Positions 6,814 to 13,592 of a DNA stretch of 15,935 nt are shown here, piece by piece. This DNA is from an uncultured Parvibacter sp. Lineage in GTDB: Bacteria; Actinomycetota; Coriobacteriia; Coriobacteriales; Eggerthellaceae. The notes under the pieces were generated by a model. The model saw only the letters and a program-made list of their open reading frames with translations, made no database searches and had not been told where the DNA came from. The translations under genes and the position numbers were made by a program. Numbering within the stretch: position 1 is the stretch's first letter; each line of letters starts with the position of its first letter. The stretch spans positions 1-15,935 of the forward strand of contig CAJUNI010000050.1 of the NCBI GenBank assembly GCA_910587945.1, written 5' to 3'.

Positions 6814-6866
6814 GATTCGTCTAGTGAACCTCGTGAAGACCGTCAGCTCCTAGCAAGCAACCCCCG

Positions 6867-9800
6867 CTAGTCGGTGAAGTAGGCAACGCCTCCCTCGAAA
6901 ATAGGCTGATAACCGGCATCGGGAATGTTGCGGTAGAGGCCCGCCCCTGCACGCTCGGAATGACCCATCTTGCCCAAGATGCGTCCATCGGGACTCGTGA
7001 TGCCTTCGATGGCCAGCAGCGAGCCATTGGGGTTAACAGCTAAATCCATTGACGGAATGCCTTGAGCATCCACATATTGGGTAGCAATCTGACCGGCTTC
7101 AATCATCTGCTCAAGCAGTGCCGGCGGGGCCACAAACCGTCCTTCGCCATGGCTGATAGCAACCCGATGAATATCCCCCACCTCGCAGCGGCTAAACCAC
7201 GGAGAAAGATTGGAATCAACCCGTGTGTGCACCAAGCAGCTTTGATGGCGCCCGATGGTGTTAAACGTAAGCGTAGGGCAATCCTCATCCATAGGACGAA
7301 TGTCGCCAAAGGGCACCAACCCCAGCTTTACCAGCGCCTGGAAGCCGTTACAGATACCCAGCATCAAGCCGTCTCGCTGCTGAAGCAGATCCCGCACCGC
7401 TTCGGTGACCTGAGGAGAGCGGAAGAAGGCCGTAATGAACTTGGCCGACCCATCCGGCTCATCGCCGCCCGAGAAGCCACCGGGAATCATCACGATCTGG
7501 CTTTGGTGAATAGCCTGGGCCAGCGCATCGGCCGACTCAGCCACGGCCTGGGGCGTTAAGTTATTCACGATCAAGGTTTGCACTTCGGCACCGGCCCGCT
7601 CAAAGGCGCGAGCCGAATCAAATTCGCAATTGTTACCAGGGAAGACCGGGATGATCACCCGGGGACGGGCCTTCTTGAATGCGCCCGCCGAAGGAGCGGC
7701 GCAGCCCTGGGTCCAGCTAATCTGCGGCACTTCTTCCGCTGCGGCCTTAGCCTCCGCATCGCTGCGATAGGGATACACCGACTCAAGCTTTGACTCCCAG
7801 GCCTCTTGGAGCTCCGCCAAATCCACGGTTTCATCCAAGAGGGTCAGAGTGTAGTCGCCGCTCGTGGTACCCAAGAGCTCAATGCTGAGTTCCTCGCAAC
7901 CTTCCGGCACGGATGCTCCCGGAGCGAGCTCCACTACAAAGGAACCATAGTCCAAGGTAAAGAGTGCCTCTTGGCCCTTCTGGCGTGCAAACTCCTCTGC
8001 GAACGTGAAGCCAACGCCATTACCGAGCGTCATCTTGAACAGACACTCCGCCAAGCCACCAAAGCCCGGAGTTGCCACAGCCAGGGCGTCTCCCGAACCG
8101 ATGAGCGCTTCCACGGCATCCAGCGCTTTCAACAAGCCCTCTTTATTGGGAAGCAGAGTGGCCGCATTACGGGCCGTCTCGCCCGCCGCGCCTTCCTCTT
8201 CTGCTCGGCGTACCGGCTGCAGCAAAATCACCTCGTGACCCGGCTCTTTGAACTCAGGGCTGGTCACGCGGTCCACCGATCCAACAGCAGTCGCAAAGCT
8301 TACCAAGGTAGGAGGCACGTCCAAATCCTCAAAGGAGCCCGACATGGAGTCTTTGCCGCCGATAGCCCCTACACCCAGATCCATCTGGGCTGCCAGGGCA
8401 CCAAGCACAGCCGCCACCGGCTTGCCCCAACGCAGGGCATCTCCGCGCAGTGCACCAAAATACTCTTGGAAGGTGAAGTAGCTGCGACGACGCTCAAAGC
8501 CCGCCGCAATGAGCTTTGCCAAGGATTCCACCACCGCTAGGTAGGCACCCACATAGGGGTGTGCTTCGGTGAGATAGGGGTTGTAGCCCCAGGCTAAGCC
8601 GGAGCAGGTGGTGGTTTCTCCCTCTACCGGGAACTTCGCCACCATAGCCATGGAAGGCGTCAACTGGCGCGTGCCGCCAAAGGGCATCAAGACCGTGGCC
8701 GCCCCAATGGTCGAGTCGAAGCGCTCGGACAGGCCCTTGTTCGAGGCCACGTTGAGATCGGTCACCACCGACGCCAAACGCTCAGCAAAGCTACCGGATT
8801 CCGGCAACTCAAAGCCAGGCAGGGCTTCAATGGCGCCACCAGGCTCCACCACCACATCCTGATACTTCGGCGCACCGTTGGAGGCCAAGAAGGCGCGGCT
8901 CAGATCCACAATAGTCTTGCCGCGCCAAGTCATAACCATGCGCGGATCCTCTGTGATGGTAGCAATGGGCACGGCCTGAAGGTTCTCTTCCTGAGCGAGC
9001 GCAATAAACGCGTCCACGTCTTCAGCCGCCAATACCGCCGCCATACGCTCTTGGCTCTCTGAAATAGCCAGTTCGGTGCCGTCAAGACCATCGTATTTCT
9101 TCGGCACAGCATCCAAGGTGATATAGACCCCATCGGCAAGCTCGCCCACGGCCACCGACACGCCGCCAGCCCCAAAGTCGTTGCAGCGCTTGATCATAGA
9201 TGCCGCATCACCGCGGCGGAACAAACGCTGGATTTTGCGCTCCATGGGTGCATTGCCCTTTTGCACTTCCGCACCGCAGGTTTCAATGGATTCGGCCGTG
9301 TGCGACTTCGAAGAACCCGTAGCACCGCCAATACCGTCGCGACCCGTGCCGCCGCCCAGCAGCACCACCACGTCCCCCGGAGCTGGTGTTTCGCGCCGGA
9401 CATGATCTGCGGGCGTTGCTCCCACGACTGCGCCAATTTCCATGTGCTTGGCGGCATAGCCCGGGTGATAAAGCTCATGAACTTGACCGGTGGCCAAGCC
9501 AATTTGATTGCCGTAGGAAGAATAGCCCGCCGCGGCCGTCGTAACGAGCTTGCGCTGGGGCAGCTTGCCCGGCAGGGTATCAGCGATGGGGGTCAGCGGA
9601 TCGGCGGCGCCGGTGATGCGCATAGCCTGATAGACATAGCTGCGTCCTGACAAGGGGTCGCGAATCGCGCCACCCACACAGGTGGCCGCGCCACCAAAGG
9701 GTTCAATCTCGGTAGGATGGTTGTGAGTCTCGTTCTTAAAGAGATAGAGCCACTCTTCCTCTTCCCCATCCACATCGACCTTGCACTTCACGGTGCAGGC

Positions 9801-10676
9801 ATTGATTTCGTCCGACTCGTCCAAGTCGGTAAGCAAGCCGCGTGCTTTGAGCGCCTTCGCGCCAATGGTGCCCATATCCATCAGGCATACGGGCTTGCCC
9901 TGACGAGCCAGCTCTTCCCGCAGCCCCTGATAAAGCTCCCAGGTTTGAGCAACTTCCGGATCCTCAATGGCCACATCCTCAAGCTGGGTACCAAAGGTGG
10001 TGTGGCGGCAGTGATCGGACCAATAGGTATCAATCACCTTGATTTCGGTAATGGTAGGATCGCGCTCTTCAGTCACAAACCAATCGCGACAGACCTTGAG
10101 GTCGGCCTCATCCATGGCCAAACCACGCTCAGAAATAAAGGTCCCGAGCTCCTCATCGGGCAGCGTCCGAAAGCCTTCCACTACCTCCACATCAGCAGGC
10201 TCAGGATAGGTCATCTTGAGGGTTTCGGGCTGTTCCAGGCGCGCTTCCCGAGTTTCAACGGGGTTGATGAGGTAGTGCTTCACGGCCTCAATTTCTTCCA
10301 CGCTCAGATCGCCCTCCAGATAATAGAGCGTGGCACAGCGCACCAGAGGGCGCTCCCCTTGGCTGATAAGCTGCACGCATTCGGCAGCCGAGTCGGCCCG
10401 CTGGTCAAACTGACCCGGCAACGCCTCTACGGCAAAGACCGTAGCACCGTTAGCTTCGGGCTGGGCAACACTGGCGATATCACTTTGCGGCTCTGAAAAA
10501 ACCGTAGGAACACAGGCGTTAAAGAGTTCCTCCGAGATGCCTTCCACGTCGTAGCGATTGACCATACGAAGCGCTTGGAGATTCTCTAACCCCATAAGCG
10601 TGCGCAACTCCGAAGCCAAAGCCAGCGCCGCGCCATCAAATCCGGGTTTTTTCTCTACGAACACACGTGAGACCAT
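6867..10676 (-). CDS. purL: Phosphoribosylformylglycinamidine synthase, single-chain PurL with glutaminase domain
   Basis: This 1269-residue enzyme carries out step four of de novo purine synthesis: FGAR + glutamine + ATP to FGAM. It resembles the single-chain clade of Clostridium, Lactobacillus and relatives rather than the separate PurS/PurL/PurQ set. A PurS-like N-terminal region (about 1-70) is followed by the linker with SDHCRHT (C223) and the FGAM synthase core, with NETHNHPTEIEPFGG from N315 and GGGTGRDGIGGATGSSKSHT further on. The class I glutaminase domain runs from about 1006 to the end. Its catalytic triad is C1109 in LGICNGF, with H1239 and E1241 in GHSERAG. The domain set is complete and all key residues are intact. 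AGAAGG lies nine bases before the ATG. The gene stands alone here, with no other pur gene in the window. The kinase gene lies upstream on the same strand, 113 bases away. Confidence 0.97.
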   Translation of the reverse strand: MVSRVFVEKKPGFDGAALALASELRTLMGLENLQALRMVNRYDVEGISEELFNACVPTVFSEPQSDIASVAQPEANGATVFAVEALPGQFDQRADSAAECVQLISQGERPLVRCATLYYLEGDLSVEEIEAVKHYLINPVETREARLEQPETLKMTYPEPADVEVVEGFRTLPDEELGTFISERGLAMDEADLKVCRDWFVTEERDPTITEIKVIDTYWSDHCRHTTFGTQLEDVAIEDPEVAQTWELYQGLREELARQGKPVCLMDMGTIGAKALKARGLLTDLDESDEINACTVKCKVDVDGEEEEWLYLFKNETHNHPTEIEPFGGAATCVGGAIRDPLSGRSYVYQAMRITGAADPLTPIADTLPGKLPQRKLVTTAAAGYSSYGNQIGLATGQVHELYHPGYAAKHMEIGAVVGATPADHVRRETPAPGDVVVLLGGGTGRDGIGGATGSSKSHTAESIETCGAEVQKGNAPMERKIQRLFRRGDAASMIKRCNDFGAGGVSVAVGELADGVYITLDAVPKKYDGLDGTELAISESQERMAAVLAAEDVDAFIALAQEENLQAVPIATITEDPRMVMTWRGKTIVDLSRAFLASNGAPKYQDVVVEPGGAIEALPGFELPESGSFAERLASVVTDLNVASNKGLSERFDSTIGAATVLMPFGGTRQLTPSMAMVAKFPVEGETTTCSGLAWGYNPYLTEAHPYVGAYLAVVESLAKLIAAGFERRRSYFTFQEYFGALRGDALRWGKPVAAVLGALAAQMDLGVGAIGGKDSMSGSFEDLDVPPTLVSFATAVGSVDRVTSPEFKEPGHEVILLQPVRRAEEEGAAGETARNAATLLPNKEGLLKALDAVEALIGSGDALAVATPGFGGLAECLFKMTLGNGVGFTFAEEFARQKGQEALFTLDYGSFVVELAPGASVPEGCEELSIELLGTTSGDYTLTLLDETVDLAELQEAWESKLESVYPYRSDAEAKAAAEEVPQISWTQGCAAPSAGAFKKARPRVIIPVFPGNNCEFDSARAFERAGAEVQTLIVNNLTPQAVAESADALAQAIHQSQIVMIPGGFSGGDEPDGSAKFITAFFRSPQVTEAVRDLLQQRDGLMLGICNGFQALVKLGLVPFGDIRPMDEDCPTLTFNTIGRHQSCLVHTRVDSNLSPWFSRCEVGDIHRVAISHGEGRFVAPPALLEQMIEAGQIATQYVDAQGIPSMDLAVNPNGSLLAIEGITSPDGRILGKMGHSERAGAGLYRNIPDAGYQPIFEGGVAYFTD

Positions 10677-10746
10677 AGATGCCTGCCTTCTGCTGCCGAA
10701 ACCACAGCGATCGATAAAGAACGAACTTGGCTGGCTCTATGATAAA

Positions 10747-10769
10747 GGATGAAGCGGCCGGATGAAGCG
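10747..10769. repeat. 10-bp direct repeat upstream of purL
   Basis: GGATGAAGCG occurs at 10747-10756 and 10760-10769, three bases apart, about 70-90 bases before the purL start codon and just past the end of the kinase gene. It could be a regulator site for purL, but no promoter or known operator could be matched to it. Confidence 0.4.
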
Positions 10770-10789
10770 ACGCCCTGCTCTGAGACCCT

Positions 10790-13198
10790 TTAGCGACGGC
10801 GCAAATCAATAAGGAGTCGGAGCAGCGCTTTTGTATCGATGGGCTTGGATACGTGAGCGTTCATTCCCGACTGGATAGCTTTCATGCGGTCTTCTTCAAA
10901 AGCGTCTGCCGTGGTGGCCACAATGGGAATATCTTTGGCATCAGGACGATCAAGCCCGCGAATAACCCGTGTTGCCTCGACTCCGCTCATTTCTGGCATA
11001 TGCATGTCCATGAGAATCGCGTCGAAGAAGTAGGTCTCCGATTCCGAGAAGCACTCCACTGCTTTCTTTCCGTCTTCTACGGCCGTAACCGTCATGCCCT
11101 TTTCTTCCAGCACCAACTGCATAATTTCCCGCGAGAGCGCGTCATCGTCTGCCACCAACACCGACAGCCCCGTGAACGCATCGGGTGCCTCCAGAGTCTG
11201 CAAGCTATCGACCCGTGGTAGGTCTTGATCCTCTGACGCGGCAGCCCCTTGAGAGGAGCCCCAGGCACTTCCCCGGCCGGCTTCCGAGCGCGGATCGAGC
11301 GGTTGGCGCACGCCGGCTTCCTGGGCAGCTGTCTTGGACTCTTGGAGCCGCAGATCGACGGCAAACGTAAAGGTAGTGCCTTCCTTTTCCACACTGGTTA
11401 CCGAGATAACCCCGCCCATCATGTCGATGAGGTTCTTCACAATGGGCATGCCCAAACCCGTACCTTCAATGGAACGGACTTTTTTGGAGTCCTCACGCTC
11501 AAAAGGCTCAAAGACCCGAGCTACAAACTCAGGGCTCATACCACAGCCGTCATCAGTGACGGTAAACACGTAGGAACCATAGCCGTTAGGAGCTTCGGGG
11601 CGCTGTTCTCCTCGCACCTCTACGTGACCTCCGGGCTCAGTAAACTTGAGCGCATTGCCAATGAGGTTTACAAAGATCTGGCTCAGACGCAGGCTGTCGG
11701 CGATGACCGCTTTGTCAGTGATGGCAGAAAAATCAATAGCCAGCTGAATATCGCGATCACGGGCCTGACCCTCAAATAGATCCTTCAGGGTTTCCTGCAA
11801 GAAATCCAGGTTGTAAGGCGCTTCGTTAAGCTGCACCTTCCCACTTTCAATGCGGCTCATATCCAGCACGTCGTTAATAAGTGACAGCAAGTGACGACTG
11901 GAATACTGAATTTTGCGCAAGCAATCGTCCACCCGATGGCGGTCATCCAGATGCTCAGTGGCAATATTGGCGAAGCCCACAATGGAATTCATGGGCGTGC
12001 GAATGTCGTGGCTCATGTTGGTGAGGAAGGAGCTCTTCGCATTGCTGGCCTGACGCGCCAAAGTAAGGGCATCCTCGAGAGCTAACTGGCGGCGACGTTC
12101 ATCGAGCATCTCATCGCTCACGTCCCTAAACGCAATCACCACTTCGTCCTCTTTTTCCAATGGCAGCACGCGCATGTGGATGTATTCGTCCCGATTTCTG
12201 CGACGCACCGTGATAGCTACCTCATCGTCCGGTGTAGCCAGTGCTTCTCGCAGATGATCGCGATTCATAAGCTGACGCAGCTCTTCTTCACTTTCCTCCC
12301 CGGCCATTTTGGTGGCGCAGATTTCAAGCATGGCGCTACAGGATACCCCGTCAGGGAAGAGTGCCAGCGTATCAGCGTCAAGGTTGTCGCGGAAATAGTA
12401 GGGGCGCACCGTATCTTCCCCCAGATTAGCCAGATAGAGCGCGTAGTTTTCCCGGCTGAGGGAGTTAATGACGTTCAGATGCATTTGGGCGTCAAGCTCA
12501 AGCTCCTTGGCCTTGGTGATGTCCTCCAAAAAGCCAAAGGCGAAGTCATTGGTGCGGCCTCCATGGGTAAGGGAAATACGCAACCAACGTCCGTCTTTAA
12601 GCTGGGCATCCATCAAGATACTCGCTTTGCCTTCATGGAATCTAGTAAGTTGCCGCTCCATTTCTTGGCAGGTTGCCTCATCGAAGTTGTCTTCGCAGAA
12701 CTCCACCATGCCTGGATAGATAGATTTGAATCCGTAGGTATCCAACACTTCTTGGGGCATGCGAACAGCATTGGCTGACATGTCATAAAAGAACATGGCC
12801 GCTTCGGCATTCTCCAGGGAGGCCCGGACTTGGCTTACCAAGGCTGACACATTGTTAAAGACGAATCCGCAAATGCCTTCGGCCACCGGAAATACGGTAG
12901 CGTTGAGCACTTCGTTCACCATGACCGAAACGCCCTCGAACTCTGAAGCCTTACCTTCATAGGCGGCAGCATAGAAGCGATTCAGCCACCGATAATCGGT
13001 ATTACCCCAGGTGGCGTACATGCGAAGACCCCGCATGTTCTCAGCAATATTCTGAGTGTAGTCGGCCATGGCCTGATTAATATAGAGATAAGAGGCATCA
13101 TAGGGCTCGCCATTTTCATCCAAATGCACTTGGACGAGCGAAAAGGCGACCGGACTACGATCGAATAGTTGACCCGCTACTTCAATAAGCCGATCCAT
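10790..13198 (-). CDS. Soluble hybrid histidine kinase with PAS domains and a C-terminal receiver
   Basis: This 802-residue signalling kinase has a PAS-like region at about 1-120, a second at about 125-245 and a probable third at about 255-365. The HisKA dimerisation domain follows, with phosphoacceptor H397 in FLTNMSHDIRTPMN. The HATPase domain has N515 (N box, NLIGNALKF), D550 (DDGCGM) and GTGLGMPIVKNL. After a variable linker (about 620-670) comes a receiver with acidic residues D684/D685, phosphoacceptor D731 (LMDMHMPEM) and K785 (SKPID). All catalytic residues are intact. No membrane segment is visible, so it should sense a cytosolic signal through its PAS domains. No HPt protein or DNA-binding response regulator is encoded nearby, so its output partner is unknown. 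AGAAGG lies seven bases before the ATG. Its leader is rich in hairpins. Confidence 0.93.
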   Translation of the reverse strand: MDRLIEVAGQLFDRSPVAFSLVQVHLDENGEPYDASYLYINQAMADYTQNIAENMRGLRMYATWGNTDYRWLNRFYAAAYEGKASEFEGVSVMVNEVLNATVFPVAEGICGFVFNNVSALVSQVRASLENAEAAMFFYDMSANAVRMPQEVLDTYGFKSIYPGMVEFCEDNFDEATCQEMERQLTRFHEGKASILMDAQLKDGRWLRISLTHGGRTNDFAFGFLEDITKAKELELDAQMHLNVINSLSRENYALYLANLGEDTVRPYYFRDNLDADTLALFPDGVSCSAMLEICATKMAGEESEEELRQLMNRDHLREALATPDDEVAITVRRRNRDEYIHMRVLPLEKEDEVVIAFRDVSDEMLDERRRQLALEDALTLARQASNAKSSFLTNMSHDIRTPMNSIVGFANIATEHLDDRHRVDDCLRKIQYSSRHLLSLINDVLDMSRIESGKVQLNEAPYNLDFLQETLKDLFEGQARDRDIQLAIDFSAITDKAVIADSLRLSQIFVNLIGNALKFTEPGGHVEVRGEQRPEAPNGYGSYVFTVTDDGCGMSPEFVARVFEPFEREDSKKVRSIEGTGLGMPIVKNLIDMMGGVISVTSVEKEGTTFTFAVDLRLQESKTAAQEAGVRQPLDPRSEAGRGSAWGSSQGAAASEDQDLPRVDSLQTLEAPDAFTGLSVLVADDDALSREIMQLVLEEKGMTVTAVEDGKKAVECFSESETYFFDAILMDMHMPEMSGVEATRVIRGLDRPDAKDIPIVATTADAFEEDRMKAIQSGMNAHVSKPIDTKALLRLLIDLRRR

Positions 13199-13219
13199 GC
13201 TCTTGCCTTCTCCTTTAAA

Positions 13220-13235
13220 GGTCTTTGCGCAGACC
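13220..13235 (-). promoter_or_regulatory. Small hairpin next to the kinase ribosome-binding site
   Basis: GGTCT and AGACC pair around a six-base loop. On the kinase mRNA it ends only a few bases before the AAAGGAGAAGG ribosome-binding segment, so it could affect translation initiation. Confidence 0.35.
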
Positions 13236-13315
13236 CAAATCCATACCAGTAAAACTCGTAATACGAGAGCATGGACAGGATGGAAATTGAAGCGAAGAAC
13301 AGGCAGTCGATGGGA

Positions 13316-13346
13316 AAGCGGTCGCCCTTAAACCAACCGACCGCTT
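13316..13346 (-). promoter_or_regulatory. Leader hairpin upstream of the kinase gene
   Basis: AAGCGGTCG (13316-13324) and CGACCGCTT (13338-13346) are perfect inverted repeats of 9 bp around a 13-base loop. On the minus strand the stem is followed by only TTTCCC, so it is a weak terminator at best. It may be an attenuator or another leader element. Confidence 0.45.
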
Positions 13347-13425
13347 CTCGCATGCTCTCTATGAAAATTTCAATAGCTTACAGGTAACATTTTAATGACA
13401 AGCCACGTTCAAGTCTATAGTTTTG

Positions 13426-13441
13426 GGCGAATTATATCGCC
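13426..13441 (-). promoter_or_regulatory. Palindrome overlapping a consensus -10 box, candidate kinase promoter/operator
   Basis: GGCGAATTATATCGCC has perfect 5-bp arms (GGCGA/TCGCC) around ATTATA, which reads TATAAT on the minus strand. No good -35 hexamer is seen 16-18 bases upstream. A repressor binding the arms would cover the -10 box; this role is inferred. Confidence 0.4.
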
Positions 13442-13484
13442 AGTGGATAATATCAGATCTCGCTCTAATCCCCCTTCTCATTAC

Positions 13485-13518
13485 GAAAAAGAAAAGACCT
13501 CACCGAAGCGGTGAGGTC
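13485..13518 (-). terminator. Rho-independent terminator of the surface-protein gene
   Basis: GACCTCACCG (13496-13505) and CGGTGAGGTC (13509-13518) form a perfect 10-bp stem with a three-base loop. On the minus strand the stem is followed by TTTTCTTTTTC (13485-13495). It lies about 75 bases after the surface-protein stop codon. Confidence 0.93.
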
Positions 13519-13592
13519 ATAGATTGTCATTCTAAGAAGAAGAGAAGCGGCGGGGGTGGAGCCAGCAATCGGCGGGCACCACCCCTCATCCG

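Larger units (their letters stand above)
13199..13592. other. 394-base region: kinase leader and surface-protein terminator
   Basis: Reading on the minus strand, this holds the surface-protein terminator (13485-13518), a perfect TATAAT inside a palindrome (13426-13441), a 9-bp-stem hairpin (13316-13346), a 13-base palindrome CTCGTA-t-TACGAG (13255-13267), and a small hairpin (13220-13235) touching the kinase ribosome-binding site. I see no gene here. If the TATAAT is used, the kinase mRNA has a leader of about 225 bases. Confidence 0.6.

Noticed and set aside
9717..10496. A 259-codon plus-strand open frame antisense to purL, and similar ones at 7806-8540 and 7062-7559
   Set aside because: The purL frame is complete and conserved along its whole length. 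These frames have no domain and are explained by GC bias at codon positions.
12176..12778. A 200-codon plus-strand open frame antisense to the kinase gene
   Set aside because: It lies fully inside the PAS region of a kinase with all catalytic motifs intact, and it has no motif of its own.
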